A stretch of DNA of 64,000 nucleotides from Microcaldota archaeon (GTDB lineage Archaea > B1Sed10-29 > B47-G15). A program made the translations under genes and the position numbers. Location: assembly GCA_003660975.1 (NCBI GenBank), contig QMVG01000003.1:1-64000 (forward strand). The letters run 5' to 3'. Below the pieces are notes generated by a model, which did no database searches, was not told the DNA's origin, and worked only from the letters and a program-made list of their open reading frames with translations. How positions within the stretch are numbered: position 1 is the stretch's first letter; every line of letters begins with the position of its first letter. Below, piece by piece: positions 50,974-58,424 of this stretch.

Positions 50974-51333
50974 ATGTTTGGCTGGACCACTTTCGGCAAG
51001 GTGAAGTTTGGAGACGAGGTTTACAGTGAAGACATAATCGTGCATACTGATCTATCTGTTTCTCCACGAGATAAGAGCATTGCTAAAAGCAAATACGGGG
51101 ATTCCCACATAGTTGGCAGAGAGGAATTAGAAAAAATTCTTGACGATGACACAGAAGCTATAGTGATTGGTTCAGGGCAATTTGGAGTCCTGAAGCTAAA
51201 TGAAGAGGCAGTCAATTTTTTGAGAAGCAAAAATATTGACTTCTATGTAATGGAAACACCAGAAGCCATAAAAAAATACAACCACATTTTCAAAGAAAAG
51301 AAAACAATGGCCTTAATTCATGTTACTTGCTGA
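50974..51333 (+). CDS. Mth938-like (AAMDC/DUF498) domain protein
   Basis: About 119 residues with the Mth938 fold signature: FGWTTFGKVKFGDEVYSEDIIVHTDLSVSPRDKS, REELEKILDDDTEAIVIGSGQFGVLKLNEEAVNFLRSKNIDFYVMETPEAIKKYN, KEKKTMALIHVTC. The family is widespread (bacterial, archaeal, human AAMDC, mitochondrial NDUFAF3), with no settled reaction; NDUFAF3 is a complex I assembly factor. A TTG at 50971 precedes ATG 50974; I use the ATG. Last gene of the secG run. Confidence 0.85.
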   Translation: MFGWTTFGKVKFGDEVYSEDIIVHTDLSVSPRDKSIAKSKYGDSHIVGREELEKILDDDTEAIVIGSGQFGVLKLNEEAVNFLRSKNIDFYVMETPEAIKKYNHIFKEKKTMALIHVTC

Positions 51334-51390
51334 TTAATAAAATGCTATTTCTAGACTCTTAAGACGAGACCTATAATCCTCAACTATGGG

Positions 51391-51407
51391 TGGGCCCGGA
51401 GGGATTT
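51391..51407. repeat. Direct repeat of tRNA-Val 3' end (att-like)
   Basis: TGGGCCCGGAGGGATTT is identical over 17 bases to 51572-51588, the 3' end (discriminator, acceptor, T-stem) of tRNA-Val. It lies 181 bases beyond the gene's own 3' end and has no other cloverleaf part. Confidence 0.85.
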
Positions 51408-51442
51408 AAGCCTTTTCTATTATCGCTACGCTAAAGGCTTAA
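51406..51442. repeat. Hairpin repeat A
   Basis: TTAAGCCTTT pairs perfectly with AAAGGCTTAA, 10 bp, 17-base loop. Its right arm ends GCTTAAGCGAAA like hairpins B and C. Confidence 0.7.
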
Positions 51443-51476
51443 GCGAAATAAAGCCCCAAGGTTATGGTCTTCGTCC

Positions 51477-51512
51477 TAAGCTTTTTTCTGTGATAATTGT
51501 GGAAAAAGCTTA
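51477..51512. repeat. Hairpin repeat B
   Basis: TAAGCTTTTT/AAAAAGCTTA, 10 bp, 16-base loop TCTGTGATAATTGTGG. It is a near-copy of C 52 bases later. Confidence 0.75.
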
Positions 51513-51528
51513 AGCAAAAAAGCAAAAA

Positions 51529-51563
51529 TAAGCTTTTTTCTGTGAAAACTATGGAAAAGCTTA
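51529..51563. repeat. Hairpin repeat C
   Basis: TAAGCTTTT/AAAAGCTTA, 9 bp. The loop TTCTGTGAAAACTATGG differs from B by a few bases. It lies directly beyond the T-run following tRNA-Val. Confidence 0.75.
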
Positions 51564-51571
51564 AGCAAAAA

Positions 51572-51644
51572 TGGGCCCGGAGGGATTTGAACCCTCGATC
51601 TTCGCCACGTCAAGGCGATGTCATAGCCACTAGACCACGGGCCC
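51572..51644 (-). tRNA. tRNA-Val(GAC)
   Basis: Minus-strand cloverleaf: acceptor GGGCCCG/CGGGCCC, D stem GTCT...GAC, anticodon stem TCGCC/GGCGA around TTGACGT (anticodon GAC), variable loop AGATC, T arm GAGGG-TTCAAAT-CCCTC, discriminator A. The start GGGCCCGTGGTCTAG is typical of archaeal tRNA-Val. No intron, no CCA. A T-run (51567-51571) follows, then hairpins C, B and A. Confidence 0.93.
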
Positions 51645-51695
51645 TTTAGTGATACTGTTTTTAACATTGACGTTTATAATCTTAATGGTGTTCTT

Positions 51696-52955
51696 ATGAA
51701 GATTGCGATTATCTCAGACCAGCATTTGGGATATGCTTGGGGGACTGAAAGAGAAAACGACAGCTTTGACCAGTTTGATGAGGCCCTGTCAGAGGCTCTT
51801 TCTTTTTCTGACCTTATCATAATGCCAGGAGATATTTTTGACTCGCGTATACCAAAGCAGGAAGTGCTTGATAAGGCTTTTGCCATCTTTCAAAAAGCGA
51901 GAGAATCAAAGCCCTCTGAAGCAAAACTTGTTTCCACAGTTAACAAGGAGGTAGTCAATGATGACGCCTTGAAAGGCATTCCAATTATTGCCATCCACGG
52001 CACTCATGAAAAAAGAAGCCAAGGCACTGTGAACCCAGTTCAATTATTGGAGAGAGCAGGCTATCTCATACACTTAGATGGTCAGGCAGTTGTTTTTCAG
52101 AAAGAAGGTAAAAAAGTGGCGATTCACGGCATGAGCGGAGTGCCCGAGCAATACGCCAAGAAAACGATTGAAGAGCACAACTACAGGCCAATAAATGGAG
52201 CTGTAAACATATTCGTATTTCATCAGTCGCTAAAAGAATTTATCCCTTCTGGAGATATTGAGGTTTTGTCAGTAGAGGACCTTCCAAAGGGATTTGACTT
52301 ATATATTGACGGCCATATTCATGCGCCTTATTATGATGAAAGCAGGAGATTGCTGATAGCTGGTAGCACTATTGTTACCCAGCAGAAAGGCGAGGAAGTG
52401 AAAGCAAAAGGATATTATGTTCTTGACAGTGCTGATATGAGCTTGACTTTTAGAAAGATAAAACACCAGAGACCCTTTATATACAAGGAACTTTTCTTTG
52501 AGGATGCAGCGCCATCAGAAGTAGTATCAAAAGCTGAAAAAGAGATTGAGTCAATACTTAAATCTGAATTTGAAAAGAAGCCTTTGATTAGGATAAAGCT
52601 TTCAGGCACATTGCAGAGAGCTTCGTCAAGCAATCGCCTGGATTTGAGATGCCTTATAGAGAAATTCAGGGATTTAGCTCTACTTAGTTTCATTAACGAT
52701 ATGGAAAGCGAGGATTTGGCGAGCATAGTCAAAGACCTCCATAAGAAGCATATGGGAAAGCGCAGTGTTGAGGAGATGGGACTTGAAATAATAAACGAGC
52801 AGTTGGCTTCAACAAAATACAAGGGACCAGCTGTCTCAAAGATACTGGATTTGCTTGCTGAGGGAAGAACTGACGAGATAATGGCTTTATTAGACAGGGA
52901 ATTTGAGAGGAGATACGCAAAAAAGAAAGAGCTTTTAGGTTATGATAATAAATGA
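51696..52955 (+). CDS. mre11: Mre11-like DNA repair exonuclease (metallophosphoesterase)
   Basis: A 419-residue calcineurin-like nuclease subunit of the Mre11-Rad50 break-repair complex. Metal motifs: ISDQHLGYAWG (Asp8, His10), MPGDIFDSRIP (~44-50), AIHGTHEKRS where most homologues have GNHD, FVFHQS, and YIDGHIHAPYY. The C-terminal ~160 residues form a capping region and a helical tail with RSVEEMGLEIINEQL. No rad50 is adjacent, unlike most archaea. The T and E in GTHE replace a usual Asn ligand and Asp, which may be a subfamily trait. It converges on a small gene with a 21-nt overlap. Confidence 0.88.
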   Translation: MKIAIISDQHLGYAWGTERENDSFDQFDEALSEALSFSDLIIMPGDIFDSRIPKQEVLDKAFAIFQKARESKPSEAKLVSTVNKEVVNDDALKGIPIIAIHGTHEKRSQGTVNPVQLLERAGYLIHLDGQAVVFQKEGKKVAIHGMSGVPEQYAKKTIEEHNYRPINGAVNIFVFHQSLKEFIPSGDIEVLSVEDLPKGFDLYIDGHIHAPYYDESRRLLIAGSTIVTQQKGEEVKAKGYYVLDSADMSLTFRKIKHQRPFIYKELFFEDAAPSEVVSKAEKEIESILKSEFEKKPLIRIKLSGTLQRASSSNRLDLRCLIEKFRDLALLSFINDMESEDLASIVKDLHKKHMGKRSVEEMGLEIINEQLASTKYKGPAVSKILDLLAEGRTDEIMALLDREFERRYAKKKELLGYDNK

Positions 52956-53432
52956 TTCAGACCTCACAGTGCTCGTGTTTTTGCAGTGGGAATATGAGAT
53001 TGACTTACCACTGTCACAACCTTCATAGTAATCAACACTAACCCTTAATTCGCCCTCAAAATTGAAGGCAGGCATAGTAAAATCAATGGATGTATAAGGT
53101 TTTACCTTATACGCTATTTTTTCTATCTTGCAGTTCTGTGCCCAGACTACTGCCCAGTCGCTTATTATCCTACCGTCCTTTACAGGTCTCCCTTCTATCA
53201 CATACGGTCTGCAACCATCAAGAAAAACAGCATTACTTAGGTTGTTTGTAAATGTAATTGTTATGCTTTCATTTGTTTCATACCAATTTTTGTCAACAGA
53301 TACAAAGACACCCTCACCAACCATTTTTGCCCTGTAAGGCTTTATCTTAAAGAAGCCACCGACTATCAACAAAGCATAAAAGAAAGAGACAAGTATCAAT
53401 CCTAATACTATTATCACCCATCCCTTCATCAT
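52935..53432 (-). CDS. Membrane-anchored extracytoplasmic protein, unknown function
   Basis: 165 residues: an N-terminal helix GWVIIVLGLILVSFFYALLIVGGFF anchors a beta-rich domain with paired cysteines (LDGCRPYV, AQNCKIE, YEGCDSG, SHCKNT). The strands EGVFVSVDKNWYETNESITITFTNNLSNAVFLDGC resemble an Ig-like/CARDB fold. It shows no enzyme motif. The 3' end overlaps mre11 by 21 nt in convergent fashion, and its C-terminal IIIT is the antisense of the mre11 tail. Confidence 0.7.
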   Translation of the reverse strand: MMKGWVIIVLGLILVSFFYALLIVGGFFKIKPYRAKMVGEGVFVSVDKNWYETNESITITFTNNLSNAVFLDGCRPYVIEGRPVKDGRIISDWAVVWAQNCKIEKIAYKVKPYTSIDFTMPAFNFEGELRVSVDYYEGCDSGKSISYSHCKNTSTVRSESFIIIT

Positions 53433-53465
53433 TATCTTCTATTCATGTGAAATATAAAAAACTAA

Positions 53466-54842
53466 TTAATGTTTTCTCAAAAACTCTGCGTATTGGTTCA
53501 TCACGCTTATTGTTTTAACGACCTCTGTTGGGGTTTTATAACATGGTATTCCCATCTTTTGCAAGGTTCTAGTTGTTACCTTTGTGTATTCACCACCCAG
53601 AGTGCACACTAATAGCGGCTTTTTCTTTTTCTTGTTAAACTCGCCAAGCACCCCAATTATGTCTGCATCTAAGCTTACAGCTTGCATGAGTGCTATGCAG
53701 AGGACAACATCTACATCATCAGATTTCTCTGCATACTCTAGTGCATACGAATATCTTTTGCTATCTGCATCTCCAACAATGTCAAGAGGATTGTTTATGG
53801 CAGCATAATGAGGCAGCTTTGAGGCCAGAGCAACAGCGTTCTTCTTCTCTATCTTGCTGAGTTCCAGGCCATTTCTTATCACAGCATCTGTAGCCATTAC
53901 TCCGAGACCTCCACCATTCGTAATTATCAAAACCCTATTGCCCTTTGGCAGAGGTTGTTCAACAAATGCCTTTGCAAAATTTATTGCTTCTGTTATCGTA
54001 TTTGCTCTTATGATTCCAGATTGCTTGAAGGCAGCTTCGTAAACTCTGTCTTCTCCCCCAAGCGAAGCGGTGTGAGACACAACCGCTTTGAGACCCTCCT
54101 TTGTTCTGCCTGCTTTTATGGCTATTATCACCTTTTTCTTTGAGACACGCTTTGCTATCTCCATTAACCTTCTGCCGTTTTTTGTGCCTTCTATATACAT
54201 GACAATTACCTTCGTATCTGGGTCGTTCTCTAGGTATTCAAGGATATCTGCTTCATTTACATCTACCGCATTGCCATAAGAAACAAATTTAGAGAAGCCC
54301 AGCCCCTCATAAGCCATCCAATCAAGGACAGCCCCACCTATCGCTCCTGATTGGGTTATAAATGCTATGTTGCCTTTCTCTGGTCTTCTTAGTTTGTATC
54401 TCGGAAGAAACAGGGTATCAATGCCAGAGGAACTGTCATAAATGCCAATACAGTTGGGGCCCATGATATAAATTTTATACTTCTTTGCTATGCTTAACAA
54501 TCTGTTTTCAAGCCTTTTCTCTCCTATCTCCCCAAAACCAGATGATATCACCACCACTGCTTTAACGCCTTTTCTACCACAGTCCTTCAGCACCTCTGGT
54601 ACGAGGTTGGCAGGCACTGTTATTATAGCAAGGTCTATGCGGTATGGTATCTCCTGCACATTTCTGTAAACCTTATGGCCTAAGATTTCATCTGCATTTG
54701 GATTTACAGGAAAAACATCCCCTTTGAAGGACTCAATCATATTCCTAAAAACAGTATGTCCTATCTTATTGCTCTCCCTATTTACGCCGATCACAGCAAC
54801 TCTCTTAGGTTTAAAGAAAAACCTCATTTTTTCGCTTTTCAT
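53466..54842 (-). CDS. acdA: ADP-forming acetyl-CoA synthetase, alpha subunit
   Basis: Converts acetyl-CoA (or other acyl-CoA), ADP and phosphate to acid, CoA and ATP, the main archaeal substrate-level phosphorylation step. 458 residues: CoA-binding domain RVAVIGVNRESNKIGHTV, the ligase-CoA domain GPNCIGIYDS and ITQSGAIGGAVLDW, and SHTASLGGEDRVYEAAFKQSGI, where His257 by count matches the phospho-His of Korarchaeum ACD. The beta subunit is a separate gene 260 nt upstream, with a small ORF between, as in organisms with unfused subunits such as Pyrococcus. Confidence 0.94.
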   Translation of the reverse strand: MKSEKMRFFFKPKRVAVIGVNRESNKIGHTVFRNMIESFKGDVFPVNPNADEILGHKVYRNVQEIPYRIDLAIITVPANLVPEVLKDCGRKGVKAVVVISSGFGEIGEKRLENRLLSIAKKYKIYIMGPNCIGIYDSSSGIDTLFLPRYKLRRPEKGNIAFITQSGAIGGAVLDWMAYEGLGFSKFVSYGNAVDVNEADILEYLENDPDTKVIVMYIEGTKNGRRLMEIAKRVSKKKVIIAIKAGRTKEGLKAVVSHTASLGGEDRVYEAAFKQSGIIRANTITEAINFAKAFVEQPLPKGNRVLIITNGGGLGVMATDAVIRNGLELSKIEKKNAVALASKLPHYAAINNPLDIVGDADSKRYSYALEYAEKSDDVDVVLCIALMQAVSLDADIIGVLGEFNKKKKKPLLVCTLGGEYTKVTTRTLQKMGIPCYKTPTEVVKTISVMNQYAEFLRKH

Positions 54843-54883
54843 CTACTCACTAGATGAGTTAAAACAGCTTTGCATAATAAAGA

Positions 54884-55057
54884 TTACGGTTCAATTGTCC
54901 CAGTCCAGGGGGACCTGAATTTGCTTTTTTCCTTAACAATCTTGTACATCATGACTTGGTCTATGTTGTCATTACCTTCGTTTTCATAATTCTCTATGTC
55001 TACCCTAATTAATGCTTTTAGAAAGTCAAGTAGTCTGCTGCCCTCTTTGCTGCCCAT
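54884..55057 (-). CDS. Small ORF, 57 residues, between acdA and acdB
   Basis: Below the ORF-track limit. ATG 55057 to TAA, MGSKEGSRLLDFLKALIRVD... ending FRSPWTGTIEP. A TATA box is centred 29 nt before the ATG, the spacing of a leaderless archaeal gene, which is the main reason to call it. It has no transmembrane or metal motif. The gap it fills would otherwise be an oddly long 260 nt inside an acd pair. No family recognised. Confidence 0.5.
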   Translation of the reverse strand: MGSKEGSRLLDFLKALIRVDIENYENEGNDNIDQVMMYKIVKEKSKFRSPWTGTIEP

Positions 55058-55080
55058 CTAATAATATTTTTCTCTGCCAA

Positions 55081-55092
55081 ATTATTTAAAAC
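55081..55092 (-). promoter_or_regulatory. TATA box for the 57-residue ORF
   Basis: GTTTTAAATAAT on the minus strand, centred 29 nt before ATG 55057, i.e. just after acdB. This suggests separate transcription. Confidence 0.5.
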
Positions 55093-55101
55093 TGCGCCTG
55101 C

Positions 55102-55740
55102 TCATTCCCTTACAATCCTAACATCAGCACAATAGCAAGCATTTTCATTACATATAACTGGATTCAGGTCCATCTCTGCAATTTTCTCTTTTTCCATCAT
55201 TTTTGATACTTTGATTATGGTTTCAACAAGCTGCCTCTTATTCACTGGAGGAAGCCCTCTTATTCCATCCATCACCTTTTTCCCTCTGATTTCATTGACC
55301 ATTTCCTCTGCATCCATTCGGCTCACAGGGCAGATTCTTATTGAAATGTCCTCAATTATTTCTGTAAATATTCCTCCCAAACCAAAGAGCACAAAAGGCC
55401 CAAATTGCGGGTCCTTTTTTCCTCCTACAATGAATTCAATGCCCTTTAATTTTTCCTGAACCAGCACTGCCTCAAATTTTATCCTGTGTTTCTTGGCTAC
55501 TTTTTGGAGAGCATAAAAAGCTTGCTCTAAATCATCATCATCTTTTATATCCGTGATTACAGCACCTACATCTGTCTTGTGAACTAGCTTATCACTTAAG
55601 AGCTTCATCACCAGAGGATACCTTATCTGCTTAGCAGCATTTAGCGCTTGCTTTAGGTTTTTGACCACTATCTGTTTGGGGGTGTTTAGCCTGTATTTTT
55701 TTACGAGCCTCTCTGAACTGCCAAAATCAAGAATCTTCAT
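55102..55740 (-). CDS. acdB: ADP-forming acetyl-CoA synthetase, beta subunit
   Basis: The 212-residue ATP-grasp subunit that binds nucleotide and completes the ACD active site. Visible: YPLVMKLLSDKLVHKTDVGAV with the ATP-grasp lysines, VLVQEKLKGIEFIVGGKKDPQFGPFVLFGLGGIFTEI (ATP and metal), and AEMDLNPVICNENACYCADVRIV at the end. This is shorter than some (~230) but complete. The start ATG 55740 has AAGGAAGTA as SD and a TATATA upstream at ~55770. Divergent from the beta-CASP RNase. Confidence 0.93.
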   Translation of the reverse strand: MKILDFGSSERLVKKYRLNTPKQIVVKNLKQALNAAKQIRYPLVMKLLSDKLVHKTDVGAVITDIKDDDDLEQAFYALQKVAKKHRIKFEAVLVQEKLKGIEFIVGGKKDPQFGPFVLFGLGGIFTEIIEDISIRICPVSRMDAEEMVNEIRGKKVMDGIRGLPPVNKRQLVETIIKVSKMMEKEKIAEMDLNPVICNENACYCADVRIVRE

Positions 55741-55845
55741 TACTTCCTTTTAAAGCAGCAAATCTATATAAAGCTAATCTGAGCATATATTTGAGTCCTT
55801 TTCTTATGGAAAGCCATAAAAAGTTACAGGGCTTTATCCAAGCAA

Positions 55846-55852
55846 AGGTGAT
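55846..55852 (+). promoter_or_regulatory. Shine-Dalgarno of beta-CASP RNase, fixing a TTG start
   Basis: AGGTGAT lies 4 bases before TTG 55856. With no ATG upstream in frame near the conserved N-terminus, this decides the start. Confidence 0.6.
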
Positions 55853-55855
55853 ACT

Positions 55856-57133
55856 TTGGAGATTCAGTTTTTAGGGGCCTGCCGTGAAGTGGGCAGATCG
55901 GCCTTTTTGGTCCAAGGCAAGAAGAAAAACATTGTTTTGGATTATGGAAATAAGATAAACCCTGAAGAAAACCTTTTCCCTCTGCCAGTTAGAAAGCACA
56001 TAGATTTGGCTATTCTTTCTCATGCTCACTTGGACCATTCAGGCGCTTTCCCTCTTTTATTCAAGCGCTCAGAATTTGATGTCTATATGACACCTCCAAC
56101 GCTTCCTGTTTCAGAGTTGCTAATACGCGATTCAATCAAAGTGAGCAAGTTAAGAGGTTTTGAAGAGCTTTTCAATGAAGTGCATTTAAAACGCTTTTTA
56201 AACAATGTTAAGACCTTGCCATACGACAGAGAAAAAAGCTTGGGGGCAGGCATTTCACTTGAGTTTGGCGATGCTGGGCACATAATAGGAGCTGCCATAT
56301 CAAGCATACATTTTGATGATGTCCACCTCCTTTACACAGGGGACTTTAAGCTGAAGGAAACGCATATGCACAAGGTTGCTAGGTCTAATTTCAAGAACAT
56401 TGATGTATTGATAATTGAAAGCACATACGCTGGTGAAAAGCACCCCGATAGACACAAGCTTGAAGAGGAATTTGTGGCAGATTGTCAACGCATATGTGAT
56501 GAAGGGGGAAATGTTTTGCTTCCAGCCTTTGCTGTTGGCAGGAGTCAGGAATTGGCAGCTGTGTTAAGTGACCATAACTTTGATTATCCTGTGTATATGG
56601 ATGGGATGAGCAATAGCGTTTCAGAAATTATGTTGGAATTTCCAGACTATGTGAGAGATTATGATGATTTATACAGGGCCTTAAAAACCGTTGAATGGAT
56701 TACTACTGAGAGGCAGAGAAGATTGGCATTGAAAGAGCCAAGTGTTATAATCTCTCCTGCAGGCATGCTCCAGGGCGGTCATGTTCTTTGGTATCTTTTA
56801 AAGCTGAGAGACAGACCTGGTTCAGCAGTTTTCATAACTGGCTATCAAGTAGAGGGAACACCAGGAAGAATGCTTTTGGACACTAAGAGAATAAATATTG
56901 ATGGTTATGAAATAGACATGTCTCATCTGGAAATAAAGAAGTTTGACTTTTCCGCTCATGCAGATGATGATGACCTGCGCAGCTTCATAAAAAAGGTTGA
57001 CCCCAAGCTTATTTTCGCTGTTCACGGTGATGAGGAGAAAACAGAGAAGCTACAGCAGTGGGCAAGGGATGAAGGTTACTATGCTTTTGCTCCGAGAATA
57101 GGGGATGACTTCGTAATAAATAAATACTTATAA
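55856..57133 (+). CDS. beta-CASP ribonuclease, aCPSF2 type
   Basis: A 425-residue metallo-beta-lactamase/beta-CASP nuclease without KH domains, i.e. the aCPSF2 form acting in RNA processing and 3' end formation. Motifs: EIQFLGACREVGRSAFLV, LSHAHLDHSGAFPLL (motif 2), GDAGHIIGAA (motif 3), YTGDFKL (4), PAFAVGRSQELA, MDGMSNS, ISPAGMLQGG, and FDFSAHAD, HGDEEKT (beta-CASP motifs B/C). All metal ligands look intact. Start is TTG with a strong SD. It is followed 25 nt later by nmd3, co-directional, linking RNA processing and ribosome assembly. Confidence 0.92.
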   Translation: MEIQFLGACREVGRSAFLVQGKKKNIVLDYGNKINPEENLFPLPVRKHIDLAILSHAHLDHSGAFPLLFKRSEFDVYMTPPTLPVSELLIRDSIKVSKLRGFEELFNEVHLKRFLNNVKTLPYDREKSLGAGISLEFGDAGHIIGAAISSIHFDDVHLLYTGDFKLKETHMHKVARSNFKNIDVLIIESTYAGEKHPDRHKLEEEFVADCQRICDEGGNVLLPAFAVGRSQELAAVLSDHNFDYPVYMDGMSNSVSEIMLEFPDYVRDYDDLYRALKTVEWITTERQRRLALKEPSVIISPAGMLQGGHVLWYLLKLRDRPGSAVFITGYQVEGTPGRMLLDTKRINIDGYEIDMSHLEIKKFDFSAHADDDDLRSFIKKVDPKLIFAVHGDEEKTEKLQQWARDEGYYAFAPRIGDDFVINKYL

Positions 57134-57157
57134 ACTTCTTCTAAAAATGTGATTGCG

Positions 57158-57853
57158 ATGGCAGATAAAGAAAAAAAATTTTGCCCGAGATGTGGGGCAA
57201 CTAATAGGCCTTTTTACAATGGCCTGTGTGTGGATTGCTATAAAGAACTGCATAGCACTGAATTGGTGAGCTTTCCATCTAAAGTAGTGGTCGAGCGTTG
57301 CCCCCACTGTGGTAAGTATTTTTATAAGGGCAAGTGCTTGCCCTCAACATACAACAGTTTGCAGAAGGTTATAGCCTCAAAAGTGAAGAGCAAGCTTTAC
57401 AAGACGAAAATAGACGTTGATGCTGCTTACAATTCTGTTGTCATAACCGTGTCTGGTTTTATTGATGCAGAGGAGCAGATTCCGTTTAAAATAGAGAAAG
57501 AGCTTCCCTTGAAAATAAAAGGCAAGGTCTGTGATACTTGTTCTAAACTTCACGGCAATTACCATGAAGTGAAGATACAAGCGAGAAGAAAGAAAGGCAG
57601 CAACAGAAAGGATTATGAAAAGCTCTTGGCAGACATCAGGCACAGCACGAGAAAACTCCGCGCTTTGGACGACAGAGCAGCTGCTTTTTGGGAAAAGAAA
57701 ACAAGGGAAGGAACCGACTTTTTCTATGTTCACAAGCAGTCAGGAGAGGAAATCGTTAAAGCAATTGAGAAGAAGTATAACTTGAAGGCAAAGCACAGCA
57801 CAAGAATAGGGAGAAAGGGAAGAAGAAAGCACACATATAGCATACGCGTTTAG
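57158..57853 (+). CDS. nmd3: NMD3-family ribosome assembly protein
   Basis: About 231 residues, the archaeal short form of NMD3, which in eukaryotes exports the 60S subunit. Three CxxC pairs: FCPRCGATN...GLCVDCYK, ERCPHCGKYF, and VCDTCSKLHGNYHEVKIQ. After these come helical Arg/Lys stretches (RHSTRKLRALDDRAAAFWEK) and a C-terminal FFYVHKQSGEEIVKAIEKKYN. ATG 57158 is preferred over GTG 57149. Without a nucleus, archaeal NMD3 is thought to act in 50S maturation. It overlaps the convergent gene by 4 nt. Confidence 0.9.
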   Translation: MADKEKKFCPRCGATNRPFYNGLCVDCYKELHSTELVSFPSKVVVERCPHCGKYFYKGKCLPSTYNSLQKVIASKVKSKLYKTKIDVDAAYNSVVITVSGFIDAEEQIPFKIEKELPLKIKGKVCDTCSKLHGNYHEVKIQARRKKGSNRKDYEKLLADIRHSTRKLRALDDRAAAFWEKKTREGTDFFYVHKQSGEEIVKAIEKKYNLKAKHSTRIGRKGRRKHTYSIRV

Positions 57854-58104
57854 CTTTTCTTTATCTTTTTTATGTCTTTTCTATAGCTTTTGGAAACCTC
57901 TAAACCCCTTTGCCATTCATCCATTATTGTTCTTGCTTTGTCCGATATATTTTTCCTTTCCTCTGGCAATATCTCCGAAAGCCTTCCTATAATCCTTTCT
58001 ATCTCTGCTTTTGAAAGACCTTCTTTTTCCAATTCTTGCTTAAAGCTTCCAATCTTTTTGTCTCTGAATTCCTCGTAGTATCTCTGAAGCCTTCTCCTTG
58101 CCAT
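57850..58104 (-). CDS. Basic coiled-coil protein, unknown function
   Basis: 84 residues from ATG 58104 (MARRRLQRYYEEFRDKK); the track's start is TTG 58143 but TTAAAAAG lies ~25 nt before 58104, as for a leaderless mRNA. The protein is charged and helical, with a KAEIERIIGRLSEILPEERKN helix and a Lys-rich tail. No motif identifies it. It is divergent from the 88-residue gene. Confidence 0.55.
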   Translation of the reverse strand: MARRRLQRYYEEFRDKKIGSFKQELEKEGLSKAEIERIIGRLSEILPEERKNISDKARTIMDEWQRGLEVSKSYRKDIKKIKKS

Positions 58105-58156
58105 GACTTTCTTAAGTTGATTAAGCTTTTTAAGTTTTTGCAATCATAATATAGGC

Positions 58157-58423
58157 ATGGCAATAGTGGGTCAGATTCCTCATTTTTGGCACGACAAAGA
58201 AGGCAAGGCACATAGGAATATGCTTCAAATAGAGGTAGAGGAACCACAGCTGAAAGGTGGCTTTCCGAGAGATGGCAGTGTTACGATAAGATTGCAAGAC
58301 GAGCAGGCTCAAAAGGCGTTCAAAATGACTGCTCAGGAGGCCTTGCAATTAGGACAGGAATTGCTTGATATAGCCAAGGAACTGCTTTCAAAAAAGAGAG
58401 AGCTGTGGAGAAAGAGGCGATGA
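58157..58423 (+). CDS. Small hypothetical protein before the arginase-family gene
   Basis: 88 residues: MAIVGQIPHFWHDKEGKAHRNMLQIEVEEPQLKGGFPRDGSVTIRL, then a helix ALQLGQELLDIAKELLSKKRELWRKRR. It has two beta strands then a charged C-terminal helix and could be an RNA- or subunit-binding protein. It ends 1 nt before the next gene's ATG, so the two are translationally coupled. I do not recognise it. Confidence 0.65.
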   Translation: MAIVGQIPHFWHDKEGKAHRNMLQIEVEEPQLKGGFPRDGSVTIRLQDEQAQKAFKMTAQEALQLGQELLDIAKELLSKKRELWRKRR

Positions 58424-58424
58424 A

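Noticed and set aside
51391-51470. A second complete tRNA gene at the tRNA-Val repeat
   Set aside because: Only the 3' 17 bases match; no anticodon arm, D arm or 5' acceptor strand can be drawn.
51406-51563. CRISPR array
   Set aside because: Units are palindromic, only three, with unequal spacing and near-identical loops instead of unique spacers; no cas genes.
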